A stretch of 64,000 nt of DNA from Pseudoduganella armeniaca. Its GTDB lineage: Bacteria > Pseudomonadota > Gammaproteobacteria > Burkholderiales > Burkholderiaceae_D. Below the pieces are notes generated by a model that was not told the DNA's origin, made no database searches, and worked only from the letters and a program-made list of their open reading frames with translations. Made by a program: the position numbers and the translations under genes. How positions within the stretch are numbered: position 1 is the first letter of the stretch; every line of letters starts with the position of its first letter. Shown here in pieces: positions 25,189 through 33,580 of this stretch. The stretch is from the NCBI RefSeq assembly GCF_003028855.1, contig NZ_CP028324.1:1798001-1862000 (forward strand). The letters are read 5' to 3'.

Positions 25189-28100
25189 ATGTCTTCCCAA
25201 ACCGATCAAGAGAGCCCGCGCCTGGACGACGAACAGCCGGCGACGCCGCCCCCCTCCGAACCCCGCAAGAGCAAGCGATCCCGCAACGCCTTCATCCTGC
25301 TGATGCTGGTGCTGCTGTCGCTCGCTATCTGGTGGCTGGTGCAGGAGGTGCGTACCTCGAAGCTGCAGGCCAGTTATTTCAGCGGCGTCGTCAAGCAGTT
25401 GCACTACAAGGTCGAGCCGGGCCCCAGCAAGTCGATCCGCTTCCCCAAGGACAGCCCGTACGACGAGCGCCTCGGCTATGCCAACATGCCCGACTACCTG
25501 GCGCGCCTTAAGCAGCGCGACTACGAGGTCACGGCGCAGGCGCGCTTCTCGCCAAAGATGGTGCAACTGGCCGACATGGGCGTGTTCACCACGTTCCGCG
25601 AAAAGACCCGCACCGGCCTGACGATCTACGACTGCCGCGCGCAGCCGCTGTTCACGGCCAGCTACCCGGAACGCATCTATCCCGGCTTCGAGCAGGCGCC
25701 CACGGCGCTGGTCCACAGCCTGCTGTTCATCGAGAACCGCGAGCTGCTCGACAACAAATACCCGACCCGCAATCCGGCCGTCGAATGGGATCGCCTGTCC
25801 AAGGCGATCCTGGAGAAATCCGCCAGCGCCGTCGGCCTGGCCGGCAGCCGCGCCGCCGGCGGCTCCACGCTGGCGACGCAGATCGAGAAATATCGCCATT
25901 CGCCGGAAGGCCGCACCGGCTCGATGAAGGACAAGCTGCAGCAGATGGTCTCGGCCACCCTGCGCGCCTACCAGCAGGGCCCGGACACGACGGCCGTGCG
26001 GCGCCAGATCGTGGTCGACTACCTGAACACCGTGCCGCTGTCGGCCAAGCCGGGCTACGGCGAGGTGAATGGTATCGGCGATGGCATGTGGGTCTGGTAC
26101 GGGCGCGACTTCAACGAAGTCAACGAGCTGCTGTCCGGGAATATGGACAAGCCGGGCAGCGCGCTGGCATTCAAGGAAGCGCTGTCCTTGCTGATCGCGC
26201 AGCGTCGCCCCAGCTACTACCTGGGCGCCGGCGACGAGGACCTGGAGATCCTGGCCAACAGCCACCTGCGCCTGCTGGCGCAAGCGGGCGTCATCACGCC
26301 GGCGCTACGCGACGCGGCGCTGAAGGAAAAGCTGCACCCGGCCCAGGGCAACGGCCTGCAGTCGGCGCCGCCGCTGAACTACGTGACGAAAAAGGCGTCG
26401 AACGCCGTGCGCGTGCACCTGGCCAACCTGCTGGGCGACAACCGCATGTACAACCTGGACCGACTCGACCTGTCGGTGGTCAGCACGCTGGACGCCAGCG
26501 CGCAGAAGGCCGTCACGTCGATGCTGCGCCAGCTGCGCGAGGCCGATGCGGCGCAGCAGGCCGGCCTGACGGGCAAGGGCATGCTGGGCAACGGCGACCC
26601 CGCCAACGTGGTGTACAGCTTCACCTTGCTGGAGAAGGGCGACAAGGTCAACTACCTGCGCGTGCAGACCGATAACTACGACCAGCCGCTGGACATCAAC
26701 GAAGGCGCCAAGCTGGACCTGGGCTCGACGGCCAAGCTGCGCACCCTGGTGACCTACCTGGACATCGTCGCCCAGCTGCACAAGAAATACGGTGGCATGG
26801 GCGCGGCCGAACTGCAAAAGCAGGCGGTCGATCCGAAGGACCGCCTGAGCGCGTGGGCGGTGGAGTACCTGGCCGGCACGCCGATGGACAAGCGCGACCT
26901 GACCTCGATGCTGAACGCGGCGATGGAGCGCACCTATTCCGGCAACCCCGGCGAAGGCTTCTTCACCGGTGGCGGCCTGCATTACTTCGGCAACTTCTCG
27001 AAGGAAGACGACCACCGCATCCTGACCGTGCGCGAGGGCCTGCGCCGCTCGACCAACCTGCTGTTCGTGCGCCTGATGCGCGACGTGGTGCGCTACTACT
27101 CGTTCCAGATGCCGGGTTCCTCGGCCAGCCTGCTGGCGGACGCGGACGATCCGCGCCGCGCGCACTACCTGGCCCGCTTCGCCGACAAGGAGGGCAAGGA
27201 GTTCTTGGTGCGCTTCTACGCCAAGTACAAGGGCAAGCCGAAGTCGCAGCTGGACAAGGTGCTGGTCGACAGCATCCGCCCCACGCCGGTGCGCCTGGCG
27301 AATATCCACCGCACCCTGTTCCCGACTGCCTCGCTGGGCGAGTTCGCGATGTTCGTCAACGGTAACCTGACGTCGCAGAACGAAGTGCCGCAAGAGCGCC
27401 TGGAAAAGATGTACGAGCAGTACGCGATGGACAAGTGGAACCTGGCCGACCGCGGCTACCTGGCCAATGTGCACCCGCTGGAACTGTGGCTGGTGGCGTA
27501 CCTGCGCCAGAACGAGGGTGCCAACTTGTCGCAGGTACTGGCCGCTTCCGAGAAGGAGCGCCAGGAAGTCTACCAGTGGCTGTTCAAGACGCACCGCAAG
27601 CATGCCCAGGACAAGCGCATCGCTGGCCTGTTGGAGATGGAAGCCTTCATGGGCATCCACAAACAGTGGAAGAGCATGGGCTATCCGTTCGATTCGCTGG
27701 TGCCGTCGTATGCGACGACCCTGGGCGCATCGGCCGACCGTCCCGCCGCGCTGGCCGAGCTGATGGGCATCATCGTCAACGGCGGCGTGAGGAAACCCAC
27801 GCAGCGCATCGACACGCTGCACTTCGCCGCCGGCACGCCATACGACACCAAGGTGGCGCGCGCCAAGCAGGTCGCGGCCGAACAGGTGCTGGCGCCGGAA
27901 GTGGCGCGCGTGGTCGCCAACGAGATCCGCGGCGTGGTTGCCGAGGGCACGGCCAAGCGCGCCAAGGCTGCGTTCACGGCCGCCGACGGCAGCAACATCC
28001 CGGTGGGCGGCAAGACCGGCACGGGCGACCAGCGCTTTGACGTGTACGCGGCCGGTGGTCGCCTGATCGAGTCGCGCTACGTCAACCGTTCGGCCACGTT

Positions 28101-28332
28101 CGTGTTCAATATCGGCGAACGCTTCTTCGGCAGCATGACCGCCTACGTGCACGGCCCGGAATCGAAGAACTACGATTTCACCAGCGCGCTGCCGGTGCAG
28201 CTGCTGACGGTGCTGGCGCCCAGCCTGATGCCGTTGATCGAGCCGAACCAGAAGGCTGTCGTGCCGGGCGATTCGACGGTGGCCGCGGCCGCCGCGGCGC
28301 TGGGCGCGCCGCTGAAGGCCTGTGGCGGCTGA
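25189..28332 (+). CDS. Class A penicillin-binding-protein-like transglycosylase/transpeptidase
   Basis: A 1047-residue protein with a Pro/Lys-rich cytoplasmic head and one membrane helix (about 34-51). The GT51 region follows, with IENREL (Glu182, equivalent to the catalytic EDxxF motif but divergent) and GGSTLATQ near 224. The transpeptidase domain has S513-T-A-K516, S621-T-N and K942-T-G, so the three serine-acylase motifs are complete. Total length exceeds the usual 750-850 residues of PBP1; a long insertion lies between SxN and KTG. It should polymerise and cross-link peptidoglycan in the periplasm, though GT activity is less certain. It stands alone on its transcript. Confidence 0.85.
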   Translation: MSSQTDQESPRLDDEQPATPPPSEPRKSKRSRNAFILLMLVLLSLAIWWLVQEVRTSKLQASYFSGVVKQLHYKVEPGPSKSIRFPKDSPYDERLGYANMPDYLARLKQRDYEVTAQARFSPKMVQLADMGVFTTFREKTRTGLTIYDCRAQPLFTASYPERIYPGFEQAPTALVHSLLFIENRELLDNKYPTRNPAVEWDRLSKAILEKSASAVGLAGSRAAGGSTLATQIEKYRHSPEGRTGSMKDKLQQMVSATLRAYQQGPDTTAVRRQIVVDYLNTVPLSAKPGYGEVNGIGDGMWVWYGRDFNEVNELLSGNMDKPGSALAFKEALSLLIAQRRPSYYLGAGDEDLEILANSHLRLLAQAGVITPALRDAALKEKLHPAQGNGLQSAPPLNYVTKKASNAVRVHLANLLGDNRMYNLDRLDLSVVSTLDASAQKAVTSMLRQLREADAAQQAGLTGKGMLGNGDPANVVYSFTLLEKGDKVNYLRVQTDNYDQPLDINEGAKLDLGSTAKLRTLVTYLDIVAQLHKKYGGMGAAELQKQAVDPKDRLSAWAVEYLAGTPMDKRDLTSMLNAAMERTYSGNPGEGFFTGGGLHYFGNFSKEDDHRILTVREGLRRSTNLLFVRLMRDVVRYYSFQMPGSSASLLADADDPRRAHYLARFADKEGKEFLVRFYAKYKGKPKSQLDKVLVDSIRPTPVRLANIHRTLFPTASLGEFAMFVNGNLTSQNEVPQERLEKMYEQYAMDKWNLADRGYLANVHPLELWLVAYLRQNEGANLSQVLAASEKERQEVYQWLFKTHRKHAQDKRIAGLLEMEAFMGIHKQWKSMGYPFDSLVPSYATTLGASADRPAALAELMGIIVNGGVRKPTQRIDTLHFAAGTPYDTKVARAKQVAAEQVLAPEVARVVANEIRGVVAEGTAKRAKAAFTAADGSNIPVGGKTGTGDQRFDVYAAGGRLIESRYVNRSATFVFNIGERFFGSMTAYVHGPESKNYDFTSALPVQLLTVLAPSLMPLIEPNQKAVVPGDSTVAAAAAALGAPLKACGG

Positions 28333-28355
28333 TACGTTAAAACACCAGTAACACC

Positions 28356-28408
28356 GGGGACAGGCACCGCTCTGAAGGTCGTCGACCTTCAGAGCGGTGC
28401 CTGTCCCC
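28356..28408. repeat. Perfect 25-bp hairpin of the GGGGACAGGCACC family
   Basis: The arms at 28356-28380 and 28384-28408 are exact complements with a GTC loop; core GCTCTGAAGGTC. It lies 23 bp after the PBP-like gene stop, before another plus-strand gene. TTGGGTTT follows the right arm. Confidence 0.95.
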
Positions 28409-28457
28409 TTGGGTTTCCCCTTGCGCGAGGAGCGAAAAGTTGGCAAGGTAGCCAGCC

Positions 28458-29855
28458 ATGAAACCCGTCCTTCGCTCCACGATGAACCGCATCCGCAAGT
28501 TCACCAACTTCTCGGTCCGCGACCTGGTCGCCTCCGCCGGTCCCACCATCCTAGTCATCGCCGCGGTTTTTCTGGCCGCCTACGTCATCGTCGATCCCGC
28601 GCCGCCGCGCAAGGTCGTGCTGGGCACGGGGCAGGACAACAGCGCCTACGACGTCTTCGGCAAGCGCTACGCCGCCGCACTGAAGCAGGACGGCATCGTC
28701 GTCACGCCGCATGGCTCGCACGGTTCGCGCGAGAACCTGCGCCTGCTCAAGGAAGGCAAGGTCGATATCGCCTTCATGCAGAGCGGCACCACCGACGAGG
28801 CGGCAGCCGAGCGCGACGGCCTGGTCTCGCTGGGCAGCCTGTTCACGGAGCCGGTCTGGCTGTTCCTGCGCGAGCGGCCCGGCCAGCCCGCCGTCACCCA
28901 GCTGACGCAGCTGCGCGGCCTGAAGATCAATATCGGCGCCAAGGGCAGCGGCGCGCCGCGCCTGTTCCGCCAGCTGCTGGACGTGAACGGGGTCGCCCCG
29001 GGCGAGCTGCAGGTCAGCCAGCTCGATAATACGCCGGCCACCGTGGAGCTGCTGGAAGGACGCAGCGACGGCCTGGTGTTCGCGGCCGCGCCGGACGACC
29101 CGCTGATCCAGATGCTGCTGCAAACGCCTGGTGTTTACCTGTTCGACTTTACCCAGGCCGAAGCCTACACGCGCCGGCTGCCGTTCCTGACCCACGTGAC
29201 CCTGCCGCGCGGGATCGTCGACCTGGGGCGCGACCTGCCGGCGCACGACTACCACCTGATCGCGCCGACGGCCACGCTGGTGGCGCGCGCGGACCTGCAT
29301 CCGGCCCTGATCGAGCTGTTCGTGCAGGCCGCCGCCAGGATCCACGGCGGGGCAGGGTGGTTCTCGCAGCAGGGTCAGTTTCCGTCCGCGCGTTACACCG
29401 AGATTCCGGTGGCGGGCGAGGCGGCCAAGTTCTACAAGGACGGCGCGCCGTTCCTGCAGCGCTACATGAGCTTCTGGCTGGCGAACTTCCTCGACCGCAT
29501 GTGGGTGCTGGTGGTGGCGCTGGGCGCGCTGATCCTGCCGCTGTCGAAAGTGGTGCCGCCGCTGTACGTGTGGCGCATCCGCTCGCGCATCTACCGCTGG
29601 TATGGGCAGTTGCGCACGGTGGAACAGGCGCTGGAGGACGCGCCGCGCGACGGCCCGGCCGAACAGCGCGCGCAGGTCGCGCGCACCCAGCTGGCGCGGC
29701 TGAACGACATCGAGGACCGCGTCAATCAGGTCTCCGTGCCGCTCTCGTTCGCCGACGACCTGTATGGCCTGCGCAGCCACATCCAGTTCGTGCGGCAACG
29801 CATTCTTAGCCAGAGCCCTGGTTTGGCGCAAGAAAATACGGTCATTCCCGAATAG
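28458..29855 (+). CDS. Membrane-anchored TAXI-family solute-binding protein
   Basis: A 465-residue protein. An N-terminal membrane helix (about 27-44) is followed by a TAXI/NMT1-like binding domain (about 52-325; VVLGTGQDNSAYDVFGKRYA, GSRENLRLLKEGKVDIAFMQSG, NIGAKGSGAPRLFRQLL). A second membrane helix near 350-370 precedes a helical C-terminal region with EQRAQVARTQLARLNDIEDRVNQV. TAXI proteins normally feed TRAP transporters, but no DctQ/DctM-like gene adjoins it. The C-terminal anchor suggests a sensor or scaffold rather than a free receptor. An in-frame ATG at 28482 is an alternative start. Confidence 0.82.
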   Translation: MKPVLRSTMNRIRKFTNFSVRDLVASAGPTILVIAAVFLAAYVIVDPAPPRKVVLGTGQDNSAYDVFGKRYAAALKQDGIVVTPHGSHGSRENLRLLKEGKVDIAFMQSGTTDEAAAERDGLVSLGSLFTEPVWLFLRERPGQPAVTQLTQLRGLKINIGAKGSGAPRLFRQLLDVNGVAPGELQVSQLDNTPATVELLEGRSDGLVFAAAPDDPLIQMLLQTPGVYLFDFTQAEAYTRRLPFLTHVTLPRGIVDLGRDLPAHDYHLIAPTATLVARADLHPALIELFVQAAARIHGGAGWFSQQGQFPSARYTEIPVAGEAAKFYKDGAPFLQRYMSFWLANFLDRMWVLVVALGALILPLSKVVPPLYVWRIRSRIYRWYGQLRTVEQALEDAPRDGPAEQRAQVARTQLARLNDIEDRVNQVSVPLSFADDLYGLRSHIQFVRQRILSQSPGLAQENTVIPE

Positions 29856-29964
29856 ACCGTTTGTTTATCGCCACAGCTTGCCCTTTCCACCACTGATTGA
29901 TTTGACAGCAAGGCCGCATCGCCGGGAAGATGAAGCGGACCGATATCAACAGGAAGGGATCGAG

Positions 29965-32448
29965 ATGCATCGCACTGCCGTACCCCAGAAACTGCTTCTT
30001 GCCGCCGCCGTCGCCTCGCTGTTCGGCCAGGCCGGCGCCCAAACCACCGACAGCGCCGTCGCCGACAACACCGCCACCGTCATCGTGACCGGCACGCGGG
30101 TGTCGAACCGCACGGTGCTCGACACGTCGTCGCCGGTGGACATCATCTCGGCCGACACGATCAAGAACACGGGTGTGCCGGAGATCACGCAGGCGCTGTC
30201 GGTGGCGCTGCCGTCGCTGAACTTCCCCCGCCCCGGCCTGGCCGACGGCACCGATACCATCCGCCCCGCCACCTTGCGCGGCCTGGCGCCAGACCAGACG
30301 CTGGTGCTGGTCAATTCGAAACGCCGCCATACCTCGTCGCTGGTGAACCTGAATGGCACCATCGGGCGCGGCTCGGCCGCCGTGGACATGAACACGATCC
30401 CGACCGGCATCGTCAAGAACATCGAGGTACTGCGCGACGGCGCCTCGGCGCAATACGGCTCGGATGCCATCGCCGGCGTCGTCAACATCCGCCTGCGCAA
30501 CGACCGCAGCGGCGGCGAGGCCGTGGTCAGCTACGGCAAGCGCATCACCGACTACAGCTTCGCGCCGGTCGCGGGGCCGGCCGGCTCGACCTGGACCAGC
30601 GAGACGGAACGCTCGCGCCATGACGGCGGCGTCGCCACCGTGAGCCTGTGGAAGGGCCTGGCCTTTGGCGAGACGGGCTTCGTCACCATCGCGGCCGAGT
30701 ACAAGGACCAGGACCATACGGAGCGCAGCGGCTACGACATGCGCCAGCAGTACCCTCTCGTCAATGGTCAGTTCGATCCGCGCGAGAACACGATCAACCG
30801 CTTCAACGCCTGGTACGGCGAGCCGGAGATGAAGCAGTCCACCGTGTTCGTCAACGCGGGCACCGACCTCGGCCGCGTCAAGCTGTATGGCTGGAGCAGC
30901 TACCAGAAGCGCGAGGCGCGTTCGGCCGGCTTCTTCCGCCGCGCCCTGCAGGACAACAACGTCATCGCGATCTACCCGAACGGCTTCCTGCCGATCATCG
31001 CGCCGGACGTGGACGACTTCAGCATCGCCGGCGGCGTCACGTGGACCTTGAACGGCTGGGACATGGACAGCTCGCTCAGCTACGGCAAGAACAAGATGGA
31101 CTACACCATCGAGAACACGCTGAACCGCTCGCTGGGCGCGGCCAGCCCGACGTCGTTCGACGCCGGCGGCTACTCGTATGACCAGCTGACCTACAACCTG
31201 TCGGCGGTGCGCCAGTTCGACGTGGGCCTGAATTCGCCGTTGAACGTGGCGCTGGGCGCCGAAGCGCGCCGCGAGGGCTACGAGCTGACGGCGGGCGAAC
31301 CGGACTCGTACCGCAATGGCGGGGCCTTGCTGCCATCCGGCCTGCCGACGGCATCCGGCGCGCAGGTGTTCCCGGGCTTCCGCCCGAGCGACGAAACGGA
31401 CAGCCACCGCAACGCCTTCAGCGTATTCGGCGACATCGAGGCCAACCTGACGCCGGACCTGCTGGCATCGTTCGCCGTGCGCGGCGAGCATTACTCGGAC
31501 TTCGGCAACAACTGGTCCGGCAAGCTGGCGGGCCGCTACAACTTCACCCCCGCGTTCGCGCTGCGCGGCTCGGTGCAGAACGGCTTCCGCGCGCCGTCGA
31601 TGCAGCAGCAGTTCTTCACGTCGACGTCGACCAACTTCATCAACGGCATCCCGTTCGACATCACGACGTTCAAGCCGACCGACCCGGCCGCGGTGGCGCT
31701 GGGCGCCAAGCCGCTGGACGCGGAGAAGTCCACCAACTTCTCGCTGGGCGCGGTGGCCAAGTTCGGCCGCGGCAGCGTGACGGTGGACGGCTACAAGATC
31801 AACATCCGCAACCGTATCGTGCTGTCCGAGAACCTGACGCAGGCGAACGTGCGCAACTACCTGACCGCCAACGGCTTCCCCGGTGTGGGCGGCGGGCGCT
31901 TCTTCATCAACGGTGTCGATACGACGACCAAGGGTGTCGATGTCGTTGTCAACTATCCGTTCGCGCTGGGCGACATCGGCCGGGTGGACGTGACGGTGGC
32001 CGGCAATTACACGGATACGGACGTGAAGAAGGTGCCGCAAACGGCGGAATTGGCCGCGCTGTCGCCGGCGCCGGTGCTGTTCGATCGCGTCAACGTGCTG
32101 ACCTTCGAGCAGGGCACGCCGCGCACCAAGTTCACCGCGAGCGGCACATGGACGCGCGGCGCGCTCGGCGCCACGTTGCGCGCGACGCGCTACGGCAAGG
32201 TGCTGACGCCAAGCTCGGCGCCGTTCCCCGACCACATGATGTCGGCCCGTACGCTGGTGGACCTGGAAGGGCGCTACACCATCTCGAAGGCGATGACGTT
32301 CGCGATTGGCGCGGAAAACCTGTTCGACCAGTATCCCGATCCATACCCGGCGGTACTGAACGCGACGGGCAATGCGCCGTTCACCAACTACTCGCCGTTT
32401 GGGCGGTCGGGGCGGTATGTTTACGCTCGCTTGAGCTATTCGCTGTAA
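29965..32448 (+). CDS. TonB-dependent receptor
   Basis: An 827-residue outer-membrane receptor. It has a signal peptide ending QAGA (about residue 25) and a plug domain with VIVTGTRVSNRTVLDTSSPVD, LRGLAPDQTLVLVNSKRRH and IEVLRDGASAQYGSDAIAGVVN. A 22-stranded barrel follows, with the terminal aromatic signature YVYARLSYSL. ATG at 29965 follows AGGAAGGGA. No N-terminal FecR-sensing domain is present. The substrate is not evident. It belongs to the same broad class as the receptors at 41.8, 49-52 and 52-55 kb. Confidence 0.93.
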   Translation: MHRTAVPQKLLLAAAVASLFGQAGAQTTDSAVADNTATVIVTGTRVSNRTVLDTSSPVDIISADTIKNTGVPEITQALSVALPSLNFPRPGLADGTDTIRPATLRGLAPDQTLVLVNSKRRHTSSLVNLNGTIGRGSAAVDMNTIPTGIVKNIEVLRDGASAQYGSDAIAGVVNIRLRNDRSGGEAVVSYGKRITDYSFAPVAGPAGSTWTSETERSRHDGGVATVSLWKGLAFGETGFVTIAAEYKDQDHTERSGYDMRQQYPLVNGQFDPRENTINRFNAWYGEPEMKQSTVFVNAGTDLGRVKLYGWSSYQKREARSAGFFRRALQDNNVIAIYPNGFLPIIAPDVDDFSIAGGVTWTLNGWDMDSSLSYGKNKMDYTIENTLNRSLGAASPTSFDAGGYSYDQLTYNLSAVRQFDVGLNSPLNVALGAEARREGYELTAGEPDSYRNGGALLPSGLPTASGAQVFPGFRPSDETDSHRNAFSVFGDIEANLTPDLLASFAVRGEHYSDFGNNWSGKLAGRYNFTPAFALRGSVQNGFRAPSMQQQFFTSTSTNFINGIPFDITTFKPTDPAAVALGAKPLDAEKSTNFSLGAVAKFGRGSVTVDGYKINIRNRIVLSENLTQANVRNYLTANGFPGVGGGRFFINGVDTTTKGVDVVVNYPFALGDIGRVDVTVAGNYTDTDVKKVPQTAELAALSPAPVLFDRVNVLTFEQGTPRTKFTASGTWTRGALGATLRATRYGKVLTPSSAPFPDHMMSARTLVDLEGRYTISKAMTFAIGAENLFDQYPDPYPAVLNATGNAPFTNYSPFGRSGRYVYARLSYSL

Positions 32449-32488
32449 GCGATAGACCCCTGGCTGATCTGCCGCCGCTGATTCAAGC

Positions 32489-32577
32489 CTGGAACAGTCC
32501 CCTGCGGGCACTGTCCCTAAGCCCGATGCGCCGCGGCGTATCAGGGCTTGGGGACTGTCCCTTTGGGACTGTCCCCG
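32489..32577. repeat. Composite imperfect hairpin of GGGACAGTCCC/GGACTGTCC units
   Basis: The left part carries ACAGTCCCC and ACTGTCCCTAAGCCC; the right part carries GGGCTTGGGGACTGTCCC and GGGACTGTCCCC, largely complementary across a GC-rich centre. Each unit is itself nearly palindromic. It lies 40 bp after the TonB receptor stop, in the 335-bp convergent gap before the rhodanese gene. Confidence 0.8.
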
Positions 32578-32630
32578 GTTTTCATCACTAGCGCCTGATC
32601 CGTGGCACGCGGGCGTCGCGGATTAAGACC

Positions 32631-32660
32631 AGGGACAGTCCCCCTGCGGGGACAGTCCCT
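32631..32660. repeat. Paired GGGACAGTCCC units
   Basis: Two copies of GGGACAGTCCC are separated by a short CCTGC spacer and followed by CTAAGCCCG, the same tail as in the composite hairpin just upstream. Together with the flanking repeats they fill most of the gap 32449-32783, in which I see no gene. Confidence 0.8.
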
Positions 32661-32717
32661 AAGCCCGGACACATGGTAGCGGATCGAGCATGGGCCAGTC
32701 CCTAGCGCCGCTGTAGA

Positions 32718-32780
32718 CCCCCGGTGTCAGGCACCTGTTTGCGAGTCTCCGACTCGCAAACAGGTGCCTGACACCGGGGG
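32718..32780. repeat. Perfect 30-bp hairpin, GGTGTCAGGCACC family
   Basis: The arms at 32718-32747 and 32751-32780 are exact complements with a TCC loop: CCCCC, then GGTGTCAGGCACC, then core TGTTTGCGAGTC. It is the longest perfect copy of the family in the window and ends three bases before the rhodanese stop (convergent with the TonB receptor). Confidence 0.95.
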
Positions 32781-32783
32781 GTT

Positions 32784-33242
32784 CTAAGCCCCCACCCAAG
32801 GCAACCCCGCCTTGCACCACCCGCCCACCGTCTTGCGATGCCCCTCGGCATCCTTGTCGCCCTCGAACCCCTCCAGGATATCGAAGCTGTTGGCAAAACC
32901 ATGCTCGGTCGCCAGCTTGGCGGCATGGCGCGAGCGTACGCCCGAGCGGCACAGGAACAGCAGTACGTCGCTCGGCGCCGCCTGCGCCGACAGCTGCGCG
33001 ACGAATTCCGGATTCGGCACGCCACCCGGGTAGGTGCTCCATTGCACGGCGCCGTGCTGCGCCTCGGGGATGGCGACGCGGCCGACCCAGTCGCGCTCGG
33101 CGTTGGTGCGCACGTCGATCAGGCGCACGTGCGGATGTTCCAGCAGCAGCTGATGGGCTTCCTGCGGCGTGACCGCGCCCGCATAGGGCAGGCCGGTGCC
33201 GCGTTCACGGGCGCGCTGGAGGATGTCGTTGTCGAAGCTCAT
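32784..33242 (-). CDS. Rhodanese-like sulfurtransferase domain protein
   Basis: A 152-residue single rhodanese domain with the active-site loop CRSGVRS (Cys98) and the conserved LIDVRTNAERDWVGR block (about 41-55). It is probably cytoplasmic, as no signal peptide is seen. It may carry persulfide sulfur; the partner is unknown. It stands as a single gene, divergent from glnA. Confidence 0.9.
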   Translation of the reverse strand: MSFDNDILQRARERGTGLPYAGAVTPQEAHQLLLEHPHVRLIDVRTNAERDWVGRVAIPEAQHGAVQWSTYPGGVPNPEFVAQLSAQAAPSDVLLFLCRSGVRSRHAAKLATEHGFANSFDILEGFEGDKDAEGHRKTVGGWCKAGLPWVGA

Positions 33243-33368
33243 AGGGCGGGATTTCCTCAGGGTCGTCGTTGATCATTGCTCATGCTTTTCACGTCGCCGC
33301 ACCGGCGCCGCACCATTTTCTCCACATTTTGGGGCGCTGCGCCCAAAACCGGTGCAAAATGGCCGTTT

Positions 33369-33412
33369 CGCACCAAAGCAGTGCGCTCAGCAGGGTGCGC
33401 CAGTGTGGTGCA
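33369..33412. promoter_or_regulatory. Two NtrC-like binding sites upstream of glnA
   Basis: CGCAC-N7-GTGCG at 33369-33385 and TGCGC-N7-GTGCA at 33396-33412 resemble the NtrC consensus TGCAC-N7-GTGCA. The centres are 27 bp apart, and the downstream site is about 91 bp before the -24 element. Binding is inferred, not shown. In the 338-bp gap 33243-33580 these and the sigma-54 promoter are the only signals I see. Confidence 0.7.
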
Positions 33413-33502
33413 AAACGGCGCCCGAGCGGTGCTCGAACGATTTTAGTTTCCGTAGGCAGCAAGATCAATGAAGCAATTCGTTATTGCTTAGTCGATTCCT
33501 GC

Positions 33503-33518
33503 TGGCACGCTTTCTGCT
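33503..33518 (+). promoter_or_regulatory. Sigma-54 promoter of glnA
   Basis: TGGCACG-N4-CTGCT with the invariant GG (33504-33505) and GC (33516-33517) separated by exactly 10 bp, about 63 bp before the glnA start. It faces glnA and lies downstream of the two NtrC-like sites, the arrangement expected for NtrC activation. Confidence 0.85.
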
Positions 33519-33580
33519 TTACAAAGCTGGAGTTTCCGCCGCACCACGGTGTTGGCAGCCCTTTCACTTAGGAGATACGC

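Noticed and set aside
3527..32780. Hairpin repeats as a CRISPR array
   Set aside because: Copies are kilobases apart, have no regular spacers, and no cas genes are present.
33339..33357. A third NtrC-like dyad, TGCGC..GTGCA, upstream of glnA
   Set aside because: The half-sites are separated by nine bases rather than seven, so the spacing does not fit the consensus.
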